The notes below the pieces were generated by a model. It was given only the letters and a program-made list of their open reading frames with translations, was not told the origin of the DNA and ran no database searches. The position numbers and the translations under genes are program-made. A stretch of 64,000 nucleotides of DNA from Thelephora terrestris (Eukaryota; Basidiomycota; Agaricomycetes; Thelephorales; Thelephoraceae): positions 1,302,001-1,366,000 of the forward strand of contig WIUZ02000006.1 in NCBI GenBank assembly GCA_015956445.1. Reading direction: 5' to 3'. This document shows positions 22,117 through 30,737 of this stretch, one piece after another (position 1 is the first letter of the stretch; every line of letters starts with the position of its first letter).

Positions 22117-22384
22117 CTTTGCCCCGCTGCCTTTGTCATCAGAAAAGACACTTTCGTACACTCGTACACCCTTACCATCCATGTATAGCCATTAATTCGT
22201 AAAGCCACTAATTCTCATTCCATAGACCCCCTTTACAAATACAACTTAGAATCTAGCAGGATAATTACGGATGATTACGGAAAACCACAAAAATAAGCAC
22301 CCTGTCACATAAAGTCCTTCAACTTCGTCAGCTCCTTCACTTTCTCAGCGACAGGGGTATTGCCTACTGCCCTCCCCTCCAACC

Positions 22385-23250
22385 TCACGATTGACTCCCA
22401 TGGATCTCCACCGCAGTGGCAAGATTTCCGATTTGGATCTGGACGGACTTGAGGTAGTCGTCCCACGCCTTAGTGCTCGTGAGGAGGACTTCATTACGAG
22501 GCCCGCTGGGGTTGTAGGTGTAGTTGGAATTAAACTCATCTGCCGGGAAGAGAACGTGGCGGCCGTAGAGATCGTCGCTATCCTTGAAGTAGAAGCCCAT
22601 AGTGCCCAGGAAGTGGTGCATGTTCGCGGCAGCGATAGGAAGTCCAAGCGCAGTATTGAGAGGATCAACAACGTGCCTGGTTGCATCCAGGTCCGAGGCG
22701 GGTTCGTAGGGCTCTGCACCAGCTGAGCGCCCCAACACCGATTCCCGGAATTCGATGTCGACGGCTGTAATGCCCTCGTCCTCCGGGAGCGTGAGTATGG
22801 CGTTGGCTGGGTTGAACGCATCTTCACCGGCGACACTATCGGGAAGAACGCCGACCCAGCTCACGACGGGACTGATAACAGGGGATGTTTGTTTGTCCGG
22901 CGGGACCGTGCGGAACGGTCGAAGTCGATGGTCGAAAAGCGGACCTGCTGCTTGTCGAAAAGGTCATGAACCTTGGGACGGACGTCCTCCCACTCGTCGC
23001 CAAGCTTGTGGTCTTAGACTGGATAGAGGTGCTTCAAGCGACGATACGCCTCTGATCACTTGGGCATGATGAAGGGATCCTTTAACCTGCGGTAGACCAG
23101 CTTGGGAACAAGAGATCCCGCATAGTAGGTGGCCTCGACATGGGAAATAGCGTTGGGAGGGGAGGCGGAAGAGACGCTCGAGGCGTGTTCGTCGTGGAGA
23201 CTGAGGTTGGAGAAGTCCGTGTCGGTGGGGAAGCGGGTAGGGCCTGGCTA
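22385..23250 (-). pseudogene. Broken conserved basidiomycete gene of unknown function
   Basis: The minus strand shows a long protein-like reading that includes HVEATYYAGSLVPKLVYRRL, AYRRLKHLYPV, LGDEWEDVRPKVHDLFDKQQ, SWVGVLPDSVAGEDAFNPAN and GRHVLFPADEFNSNYTYNPS. In-frame TGA (after DPFIMPK, near 23,055) and TAA (after HLYPV, near 23,017) interrupt it, and the frame shifts around 22,900. The last 160 residues are open to the stop at 22,385. The segment resembles a conserved Agaricomycete family that I know only as hypothetical. I cannot assign a function. The absence of both N- and C-terminal completeness supports a pseudogene. Confidence 0.7.
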
Positions 23251-23311
23251 GGGCGATGCACTTTTAGAGGAATGCCGAATAAATCACTAGACGAGTATAC
23301 GAGTGGGTCAG

Positions 23312-23319
23312 TATAAAAG
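23312..23319 (+). promoter_or_regulatory. TATA box (TATAAAAG)
   Basis: A canonical TATAAAAG stands 153 bp upstream of the first start codon of the retroelement-like frame at 23,472, in the right orientation. Confidence 0.5.
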
Positions 23320-23471
23320 GATAGTAGACGTTAGGGAATTCACTTGTTCTCGTCGAATACAATTCACTGAAAGCGTCAGTATGGCCATGCGGCGAGCCAA
23401 CATCCCTTCTCTTCCCTTTACCACCACCATCCCACTTTAGCGCTCAAACAATTTCTCTTGTTACTGTACTC

Positions 23472-24428
23472 ATGTCTCACCCAGGTCAATCTCCTGACAA
23501 CCCTGGCTCTCACAACCCTCTGGAAGGGTCCCACAGTCTGCAGATCGTCTCCCCGAAGCCCAAGTCTCCGATCCGCACTGGATTCGCACTTACAGGTCCA
23601 GGTGACCCCCAAGCTAACACCACAGAATTCACCTTTGCTCCCCCTTCCCCTTTCCCCGAGTCTGCCGTCAGGCTCTCTACCCTCCAGCATATTCCACCTT
23701 TTACGGACGGATTGCAGGGTAACAACAAGAGGAAGGACAGACCCAACCCACCCACTCTTAACTTAAACAACCCGGTTTCTTTCCCTCGCCCTGCTTCCGT
23801 TGCGGGTTCGCATGCAAACTCACCAGACTCCGTTAAAAAACCAAAAACAGCTCATACTAAAATCTCACAAACAAAGTCCATGGGCAAGAGGAGAATGTCC
23901 CTCCGCCTCAACGCTTCTCTCCCCTCCTCCCCTATCATCAGTCGTCGCATTTCCTCCACAGACCCGGACAGGAATACTCGCGAACAAGAATCTATGGACA
24001 TAACCCATAGGATGCAAGAACGCCTTGCCTCTCGGGAACGCATGCGTAAACACGCCGACATCCTCGAGTTCGCCTCACTCAATCCACCCACTATCCCTAA
24101 CCCTTTCTCCCCCTCACAATCTGGCACCCCCATTTCTGGATGGGAACCCATGCCGATACCTCAACTCCCTACGCACCAGAAACAGGAGTCGGCCTCGCCC
24201 TTCGGGATTGACGCCCAGATCTGTCCCATCACAGGTCTACCCCTCTTCCTCTCCCCTTCCGCCTCTCCTGGCCTTTCATATGTGGCTCCGGAATATGCGC
24301 AACCAACTCCCACGCCCGCCCCATTAGATCCATCAGCAAAGGTGACACCAGCTTATTTGGCTTATTCACGCTTATTTGATCTTATTTGTGACAGGTCCCG
24401 CCACCTGGATCAAATAATCACGAAATAA
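23472..24428 (+). CDS. Retroelement-like Pro/Ser-rich protein, 5' part of a decayed LINE ORF1
   Basis: About 318 residues, very rich in Pro, Ser and Thr, with basic patches (SVKKPKTAHTKISQTKS, MGKRRMSLRLNASLPSSP) and a charged helix (THRMQERLASRERMRKHADI). It has no catalytic motif. It is followed in the same orientation by two further retroelement-like blocks (24,485 and 26,460), the last of which has a LINE ORF1 character, so I read all three as pieces of one ORF1. The frame runs into a 106-bp foldback insertion (24,354-24,459), which supplies its last 35 residues and its stop. An independent host gene is not excluded. Confidence 0.5.
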   Translation: MSHPGQSPDNPGSHNPLEGSHSLQIVSPKPKSPIRTGFALTGPGDPQANTTEFTFAPPSPFPESAVRLSTLQHIPPFTDGLQGNNKRKDRPNPPTLNLNNPVSFPRPASVAGSHANSPDSVKKPKTAHTKISQTKSMGKRRMSLRLNASLPSSPIISRRISSTDPDRNTREQESMDITHRMQERLASRERMRKHADILEFASLNPPTIPNPFSPSQSGTPISGWEPMPIPQLPTHQKQESASPFGIDAQICPITGLPLFLSPSASPGLSYVAPEYAQPTPTPAPLDPSAKVTPAYLAYSRLFDLICDRSRHLDQIITK

Positions 24429-24459
24429 TCAAAATAAGGTGAGATAATTGCCAAATAAC
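24354..24459. mobile_element. 106-bp foldback (MITE-like) insertion
   Basis: The segment starts TTATTTGGC and ends GCCAAATAA. The two ends remain largely complementary inwards (CTTATTTGATCTTATTTGTGA against TGATTATTTCGTGATTATTTG), so the whole element can fold into one long imperfect stem. It lies inside the reading frame that starts at 23,472 and truncates it. No clear target-site duplication was seen. Confidence 0.65.
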
Positions 24460-24484
24460 ACGATGCCACCTTTTCTGATGTCGA

Positions 24485-25519
24485 ATGCGATCCTCAACAC
24501 CAACTTTCGTACCTTCCATCCTTCAATGCCTCGATGTCCAAGTGGGATTTGTCTCACGTGATGACGGTCTGGGCTACATCCAAGAACACAAAGAACGGAT
24601 TGCTGCAGTCGTCATGGACCAATCATTCAAGACCTCTGTCAGGGCCATCGACGGGGGTGACATGTCCGGAGACCCTAAATCCAAAGTCATCACCAACAGG
24701 AGATTCTTCTCCGAACCTGTCTTGGCAATTGATACAGATACAGTCCACATCCCCTCAGACAGAACCGTCCATACCCTGGAAATCCCTATTCCACCTGGCC
24801 CACTCCCCCGTGCCAACTCTGCAACAATCGAGACTAGACTCACCAACCTCTCAGTAGCCGTCAATGGCCTCCTCGATAACAGCGCCATTCTTCTCCACCG
24901 CCAGGAATTCACAATGGGACAGAACCTTGTCAACGGGGCCATCCTACAATCCAACGACAACAACCTCAAATCTATCAACTCCCACCTCGACGCCAGACTT
25001 GAACAACTATGCAAAGATCACAAAACCCTCCACGAGTACGTCGGCGAATCTGCTAGACGCACAGGACAAGCCGTCGGCCAATTGATTGACGGCTCAAATC
25101 AACAACGAGATGCCATTCTTCGTCTGGCTGCTGCAGTCTACAACAGAACAGACGAAATCGAGCGCGTTGTCAAGGAACAACCCCAACCTATCCTTGATAC
25201 CAAGTCTGCCATAGACTCACTGACTACACACATGGCAGCCATGCAGAAATCACTGTCTGACATGGAGAAGAAACTCAACTCCCTCCACAACCATCCTGCC
25301 GACCCCTCCCCACAACACCACAATGCCCACACACTGACCTCCTCCCCACTCCCCTCCAGGGCAAATACTCCTCGACTCAGGACACCAACCCCTCGACCTC
25401 CCACTCCCAAAATCTCAACCAAACCTTCCTACAACCCCGCTGAACAGGGGATATGTGAGCTATGGTCCGATGGGGAGAAGATGGGGTGCCCTGTCAACGT
25501 CGATGAAGGTGGTCCTTAG
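24485..25519 (+). CDS. Coiled-coil retroelement-like protein, middle part of decayed LINE ORF1
   Basis: Open frame of 344 residues with a long heptad-rich central region (about residues 120-260: ATIETRLTNLSVAVNGLLDN, ILQSNDNNLKSINSHLDARL, LTTHMAAMQKSLSDMEKKLN) and a Pro/Thr-rich C-terminal part (RLRTPTPRPPTPKISTKP). Coiled coils followed by Pro-rich linkers are usual for ORF1 proteins of Tad-like LINEs. The frame ends where the purine-rich satellite begins. No zinc knuckles are present in this piece. Confidence 0.5.
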   Translation: MRSSTPTFVPSILQCLDVQVGFVSRDDGLGYIQEHKERIAAVVMDQSFKTSVRAIDGGDMSGDPKSKVITNRRFFSEPVLAIDTDTVHIPSDRTVHTLEIPIPPGPLPRANSATIETRLTNLSVAVNGLLDNSAILLHRQEFTMGQNLVNGAILQSNDNNLKSINSHLDARLEQLCKDHKTLHEYVGESARRTGQAVGQLIDGSNQQRDAILRLAAAVYNRTDEIERVVKEQPQPILDTKSAIDSLTTHMAAMQKSLSDMEKKLNSLHNHPADPSPQHHNAHTLTSSPLPSRANTPRLRTPTPRPPTPKISTKPSYNPAEQGICELWSDGEKMGCPVNVDEGGP

Positions 25520-25529
25520 TCGTACGATG

Positions 25530-26450
25530 CCTCCTAGCTCCGTAGGGACACGTAGGGAACTGTAGGGGAAATGTAGTGAAACGTCGGGAACGTCGGGAAC
25601 GTCGGGACGTGTAGGGAGAAGTAGATATCAAGAGGGAACTAAAGATAACTAAAGATAACAGAAGGGAATCAATGAAACAGACAAAGGAACAACGAGGGAA
25701 AACTTCGGGACGACGATGAGAACTTCGGGAGGTCGGGATCTTTGGGATGACGACAGGACGCTAGAGATGACGACGAGAACGCAGAGACGCGGGTATGACG
25801 ACGAGAACGATAGGGAAGATGCAGGAGACTATAGGGAGACGACGACGACGAGAGGAGAACGATAGGGAGAGGAAAACATGGGAATCAGTCCCCTGGATTG
25901 GTCTCTGTTGAGTCTATCGAATACAGAGGCTTATATACTAATCTAGGAGGCTCTGAGAACGTAGGAAGCAAGAGGGAATGAACCAAATGATGTCAAAAGA
26001 CCTAATGACGAGTCTATGACATAGGGAGGGCAAGGGATCGAAGGGAACGACCAAGGAAAGAGATGTGGTTGAGAAATGAACCAAAAGGGAATGATCGAGC
26101 ATAGGGATCGAGAGATCGAGGGGAATGGTGTAGGGAGATATCGCGAAGGTATAGGGAAGTCGGGAGAAGATATAGGAGGGGTCGCGAATGGTGTAGTGTT
26201 GGGAGGGATATAGGGAGGTCGGGGGGGGGGGGGGGGGGGGTAGCGAGAGATAGGGAGAATACTAAAACATCGGGAAGGTCGCGAAGCATCGGGACGAGTA
26301 GGTTAGTATAGGGAAGGGAGTAGTGAGGTAAAGGGGGATATACGGGTATGTAGGGAAGTATAGGGATGCATAGGGAGGGATAGGGAGGTATAGAGGGTAT
26401 AGAAACATCGCGAAACATCGCGAAGCATCCCGAGGGAAAGGGACGTAGGG
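25530..26450. repeat. Purine-rich minisatellite and simple-sequence block with 20-G run
   Basis: Nearly every line is built from variants of gtagggaa, gaacgtcggga, cgacgagaa and tagggag; the plus strand is strongly purine-biased. A run of 20 G's lies at 26,221-26,240, followed by arrays of TAGGGA/TAGGGAGG (26,180-26,400). The block separates two parts of a decayed LINE ORF1. The plus strand could form G-quadruplexes or, with its pyrimidine partner, triplex DNA. Open frames in it are low-complexity artefacts. Confidence 0.85.
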
Positions 26451-26459
26451 AATGTCGCC

Positions 26460-27674
26460 GACGAGTACTCCAGAGAATGGAGGCATGTCACCGCGACCCA
26501 TAAAACTGAACTCAACGATGACCAATACGTCACATGCTTCCAAAGCAACCTTCACGAAGGTTTTGAATGGTTCGTCCAGAACGTCCGGGATCTGGACGAC
26601 GACCACATAAGCTGGTGGGCCAGAGTAGTGAGCCTCGGAAGATGGGGATACATCAACAAAAAGGGATTCCCAACGGGTATAGGATGGGGTGTCCAAACAC
26701 AGAGGAAACACAACTTCCTGTACCTTTCTATTCAACACGCCTTTGGAGGAGGCAACTACAACTGATTTCTCCTCCCTCCCTCCAGTGCAATCACTACAAC
26801 TGATGAAACAGAAATCTGCAACCAGTACAACTGGCAAACCTACAGCGGACGCTCAAGGTTCACAGATAAACCTAAGATCGGCCCCATCTCCATCAACTGG
26901 GCACCAGGATGGACCCGAGATGAGATGATCGCTAAGTCAAATCACTACAGACAAATGCTCCGTAACTCCAATCAAGCCCAGTCCAAAGCTCCCTCCAACT
27001 ATGACCTCCAAGCTGCTGGAGGTCCACCACCACAACAACAGTCCAGACAAGTCAGATTCGACGGTAACCTCAATATCCCTGATACCTCTCCCCCTGCTGC
27101 CTCTTCTTCGAAGATCCCCTCCACCACTCCCTCCAACCCCTCCAACCCCCTAGGAGCCGAGTTTAACACTAACGAATACTTCCCTCAGGTGGACCTGGAC
27201 AATGATTCAGAATACTACGAAGACACCCACAAGGACGACAACACAACGAAGCCCGCTACCAAATCCTATGCCTCCGCCTCGGGAACGGTCAACACCCCTC
27301 TGGTCTCCAAGAACCCCAACCCAAAATTTGGACCCCCTGCCCAAGACTGCTGAAACATCTACGTTCTCAAATTTCCAAGAGACAATAAACCTACCCCTGG
27401 AACCCAGATTCCTCCTCCCGCCGTCATCAGCAAAATCAACACAGCCTGCAAACAGGCCTACAACATCAAGGCCATGTTAGCCAAGTGGACCCAAGCAGGT
27501 AACCTGTCCGTCACATTCTCCCCACAAACCTCTATCAAGAGCATCAACAACGCTTCTGGCACCATCATCAAGGAACTTGCCCCCGACTACCCCGGCGTCA
27601 CCTTCGCCAAACCCTCCCCTTGGTCCAGAATAGTTTACAAAAGTGTACCCTGCTGTCACGAACGCGTGACATAG
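26460..27674 (+). pseudogene. 3' part of decayed LINE ORF1
   Basis: Three consecutive protein-like blocks in the same orientation: DEYSREWRHVTATHKTELND to AFGGGNYN (frame closed by TGA near 26,762); IGPISINWAPGWTRDEMIAK to PKFGPPAQDC (closed by TGA at 27,351); and, in the same frame directly after that stop, IYVLKFPRDNKPTPGTQIPP, AMLAKWTQAGNLSVTFSPQT and PGVTFAKPSPWSRIVYKSVP. The last block is the RNA-recognition-like core seen in basidiomycete Tad-type ORF1 proteins. The element then ends abruptly; no ORF2 follows. In-frame stops, frameshifts and loss of the 3' half show a dead copy. Confidence 0.65.
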
Positions 27675-27924
27675 TAACCAAGATCTCACAAATAATTCAA
27701 GACATTGGTCTTATTCGTAGTAAAAATAATACAAAGGGGACTAATAAAAACTACAAACTCAGACAAGGACAAACGGGTCTACGTCGCAAGCACATTCCTG
27801 AGCAAAAGGACAACGATGAGCGAAATGGTGAGGGTTGTAAATACTCTCAGGACAATACGAATATGCCCGCGACACCGGATCCTGCCAACACTCCCTGCAC
27901 CCCAACACATCATGATACAAGCTA

Positions 27925-28662
27925 TCATTCATCTCGCGTCGCACGTCCGACAAGGCCCCGCTCACTAATGCGAACCCATAACGGTCTTGGAGACCCGCCA
28001 CTTCCACTTTCAACTTCATCCGAACCTGACGTGACTTGTCGGAGGGACGACAACGTTGTCCAGAACGAGTCATCGGACTCTTGCGGTTCTTCTTCTTCTG
28101 GGACCTCTCCACCATCTGGCGAACTGGGGCAGGACTCCAGGGAGGGGATGGAGGGAGAGGAACACCCTGATCCTGGCGGTGGCGAAGGAATGACTGGGGA
28201 CTTGCAAGGGGGGTCGGTGCAATAAGCCCCGTGACACTGGTGTCCGAAATATCGGAAGAGAGATGCCTGGAAAGGTCCCCAATGTTCCAAAGCAAAGTGA
28301 GAGAAGTCATCATTCAAACTGTTCATGATGACGTACATGAGGTCCACCCGCTTCTCCAATTTCGCAATCCTATCCTCCCTCTCCCTCTCCATGGCGTCCA
28401 ATAAAAGAACGGCTCCAGGGTGTTGAGCCTGGACCACAGGCCCAGAAAGTCTGGGGTCTTCGTACCCAGCTTGCTCCCAGAACTCGGCAGGAGCGTTATG
28501 AGCGGTGAGGAAATTAATGGCAACTTGGTTGTCATGGGCGATGTTGGCAGGGGAGTCATACAAATGTTGCTCCACGTCGTAGGGAGCATCGGTCTCGAAG
28601 GACGGGGTGAAAGGGGTGGCGGCGGCATTGAGCACGGCGTTGTTGGCAACGAAAGAAGACAT
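27925..28662 (-). CDS. Orphan protein of 245 aa, retroelement-flanked
   Basis: Start ATG at 28,662 (MSSFVANNAVLNAAATPFTP). The N-terminal half is ordered-looking and has a charged helix followed by hydrophobic residues (MEREREDRIAKLEKRVDLMY). The C-terminal half is Ser/Pro/Glu-rich (GGEVPEEEEPQESDDSFW). A TATA-like TATTTAAG on the minus strand lies about 95 bp upstream of the ATG (near 28,757). I do not recognise it. It faces away from the orphan gene at 29,321 and both lie between two LINE copies, so they may belong to one mobile unit. The plus-strand frame opposite it is antisense and not credited. Confidence 0.5.
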   Translation of the reverse strand: MSSFVANNAVLNAAATPFTPSFETDAPYDVEQHLYDSPANIAHDNQVAINFLTAHNAPAEFWEQAGYEDPRLSGPVVQAQHPGAVLLLDAMEREREDRIAKLEKRVDLMYVIMNSLNDDFSHFALEHWGPFQASLFRYFGHQCHGAYCTDPPCKSPVIPSPPPGSGCSSPSIPSLESCPSSPDGGEVPEEEEPQESDDSFWTTLSSLRQVTSGSDEVESGSGGSPRPLWVRISERGLVGRATRDE

Positions 28663-28860
28663 AGAAGTAAGAGATATTTGGAGGAAGTGGTACTGGTGTT
28701 TGGTGGGAGTGGAAAAGAGACGATGAGGGGGAACGATCATTAATCCCCCTGGCTTAAATACATCCTGACTCAAAAGAAAACCAAAAGGGGAAAACAAAAG
28801 CCCATTGTCCATTAAACGTCCTCATTAGGATAAACGAACCCTCAACCCCAATCGCGATCC

Positions 28861-29000
28861 CATCAATTCAGAGAAATCCCCATCAGTCATGGGAAATCCC
28901 CATTCACCCTCTACTGCCACCGTGAAACGAGAGAAATCCCCACCGATCATGAGAAATCCCCATCAGTCTTCTATTACCACCATCGATCGTGAGAAATCCC
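28861..29000. repeat. GAGAAATCCCCA short tandem/dispersed repeat, five copies
   Basis: The motif GRGAAATCCCCAYC(A/C)G recurs five times in 140 bp, at about 28,870, 28,891, 28,930, 28,950 and 28,990, partly as pairs (ATCCCCATCAGTCATGGGAA). The array lies midway between the two divergently arranged orphan genes and could hold binding sites controlling both. Confidence 0.75.
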
Positions 29001-29168
29001 CATTATGCTCCTAATGACTCCTTTACTATTGTTCTCCTATTTCATTTCATTATTTGTCGCTCCAAAGTCCCACTCCCCTGACTCGCCCAACCTACCCTAA
29101 ACTACGCACAGACCATGTTGACTCCTGTTTGACTCGTTGTAAAGTAATGACTCCTGTAGAGGATTGGG

Positions 29169-29177
29169 TATATAAGG
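29169..29177 (+). promoter_or_regulatory. TATA box (TATATAAGG)
   Basis: TATATAAGG stands 152 bp upstream of the start codon at 29,321. Downstream, a possible leader intron runs from GTAAGCTGAGG (about 29,249) to TTTTAGCAG (about 29,303), with consensus ends, so the transcript of the next gene may be spliced in its 5' UTR. Confidence 0.55.
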
Positions 29178-29320
29178 AAGGGTGTTCGCTCCTTTCTTTT
29201 CCCCATTCTCAATCTCTTCTGTACTCCTCTACCCACAACCTGAATACAAGTAAGCTGAGGAATTCTCCTCACGTCTTACCCCTTTCTGACTCATTTTAGC
29301 AGGAATCCTCCTGCCAGTGT

Positions 29321-29944
29321 ATGTTCAGTGCCCCTAATCCTTTCCCCTCTGCCAGCCCAGTTCAGCGACCAGTTGTCCCTGACGCTAGGAGATCTATCTG
29401 GGAGTATAAACTCATCAGAAGTCTTCAAGTAAACCGAACCACCGGTTTACTCACTCACTTCCCTTACTATCGCCCCTTTGCAGCTCTCGACGCCGGAGTC
29501 ACTACTCCCCCTTTTCTCTTAGGAGCCGATCATCAATTCCTTTGGAATTCGGATCTTACTGAAAGCGTCCTTGCAACTGTTTACTTTAATATCAGTCCAG
29601 CCTTCTACTTTCCCTCCCCACGTGTTCATCTCACCACTAATATCCATACCCATTCTCCCGCTATCATCGTCCTTTGGTGGGAAATTCCGACTGAATTACC
29701 TTATTCGGTTATAGAGTATCTCGTTAACTTCGAACGCCTTAGCGACCAGGACTTCGAACCTTTTGTGCAGCAACTCAGTCAATTCTGCCAGGACTACCAC
29801 TCACCCGTTCATCCTTACCAAACCGAGTCACCCCTCTCGCTTGATATCCCTCCTCCCCTCGTCTCTACACCCGGAACCCCCTTCAAAGTCAGACCCGACA
29901 CCCCTCACCCATCTGCTAATCCTCTAGCGCCCCACAAACAGTAA
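29321..29944 (+). CDS. Orphan protein of 207 aa, possible ORF0 of the downstream LINE
   Basis: A complete frame, MFSAPNPFPSASPVQRPVVP onwards. The centre (residues 25-160) looks globular, with alternating hydrophobic and charged residues (WEYKLIRSLQVNRTTGLLTH, IIVLWWEIPTELPYSVIEYL), and the tail is Pro-rich. It stops 37 bp before the zinc-knuckle ORF1 of the LINE, in the same orientation. It has a TATA box and a possible leader intron. No family is recognised; it may be a host gene whose promoter the LINE uses, or an extra LINE reading frame. Confidence 0.55.
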   Translation: MFSAPNPFPSASPVQRPVVPDARRSIWEYKLIRSLQVNRTTGLLTHFPYYRPFAALDAGVTTPPFLLGADHQFLWNSDLTESVLATVYFNISPAFYFPSPRVHLTTNIHTHSPAIIVLWWEIPTELPYSVIEYLVNFERLSDQDFEPFVQQLSQFCQDYHSPVHPYQTESPLSLDIPPPLVSTPGTPFKVRPDTPHPSANPLAPHKQ

Positions 29945-29981
29945 GCAGGCCCACAACCCTGACACCTGCAGAGCGTTCACT

Positions 29982-30680
29982 ATGGACGAGGTCAACGGCG
30001 ACGAAATGGCCCACAACGCCACATGGTCCAAAGAATCCCTCCTCAAAGAAGTCAAAGCTTCTCACCCACTTTTGGCCACCGCCAAATTCATCCACGACCC
30101 TGACTGGACCCTCAAAGAAGTTCCCGATGAACTCCAACTCTTCAACCTCACCTTCACCATTGAAGACCCAGACGGCTCCACTGCCCTCAATGTACGACAA
30201 TCCGAAATCCACATGTTCGCCACCCGCGTTCGCGCAGTAGAGTGGACTGAGAAGATCCACCTGAAACAATGCCCACGCTGCTGGACCCTGGACGCCACCC
30301 ATTCCCACTGCACGGAAGTCTGTCGCCTTTGTGGCAGCACCAAACACTCAGAACTCACCCACAACACCAACTGCCAGAAATGCCTCGCCTCGAAGAAACC
30401 GATTGATGAAATCAACTCAGCCAACTGGAGATGCATCCACTTCTGCTGCCGCAGTTGTGGTCAAGCACACCCCTCCGACAGCCTGGACTGCCAATCCCGG
30501 AGCACTGCAATCGCCGAGGCCAGAAAGAAGAAGAAGGTCCCCATCGGACAAACCATCCTTGACCCAAGCACCCTACGAGTCCCTGCCGCTGGTTGGAACA
30601 CCGTCTCTCACCAGAAACCCTCTAACAAGCGTCGCCCGAATGGCCGTCCCTATGCCCTCAAACGAGGCGGAGGAATCTGA
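29982..30680 (+). CDS. LINE ORF1 protein with zinc knuckles
   Basis: About 232 residues. The N-terminal half is acidic and probably carries the RNA-binding fold (FHNL-like segment LQLFNLTFTIEDPDGSTALN). Cysteine clusters follow: CPRCWTLDATHSHC, CRLCGSTKHSELTHNTNC (C-X2-C-X4-H-X8-C), a CQKC pair, and CRSCGQAHPSDSLDC (C-X2-C-X3-H-X6-C). The C-terminus is basic (RKKKKVPIG, KRRPNGRPYALKRGGG). This protein coats element RNA in the ribonucleoprotein that carries out target-primed reverse transcription. ORF2 starts 57 bp after its stop. Confidence 0.8.
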   Translation: MDEVNGDEMAHNATWSKESLLKEVKASHPLLATAKFIHDPDWTLKEVPDELQLFNLTFTIEDPDGSTALNVRQSEIHMFATRVRAVEWTEKIHLKQCPRCWTLDATHSHCTEVCRLCGSTKHSELTHNTNCQKCLASKKPIDEINSANWRCIHFCCRSCGQAHPSDSLDCQSRSTAIAEARKKKKVPIGQTILDPSTLRVPAAGWNTVSHQKPSNKRRPNGRPYALKRGGGI

Positions 30681-30737
30681 GCCCTCTCCCCCTCTCCAAT
30701 CCAAACCACATTCTATACGTCCAAGCAAACATCCCTC

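Noticed and set aside
22385-22864. Lipoxygenase, peroxidase or protease assignment for the minus-strand protein
   Set aside because: No catalytic motif could be recognised; upstream stops show a broken gene, so no function was assigned.
26014-26837. Minus-strand open frames rich in Pro, Leu and Tyr
   Set aside because: They are translations of the purine-rich satellite complement and of the antisense of LINE ORF1.
27620-28225. Plus-strand open frame of 201 aa
   Set aside because: It lies antisense to the better-supported orphan gene at 27,925-28,662, has low-complexity composition and begins inside the decayed LINE ORF1.
28861-29000. CRISPR-like array (regular GAGAAATCCCC repeats)
   Set aside because: Spacing is irregular, the repeats are short and imperfect, and the genome is eukaryotic.
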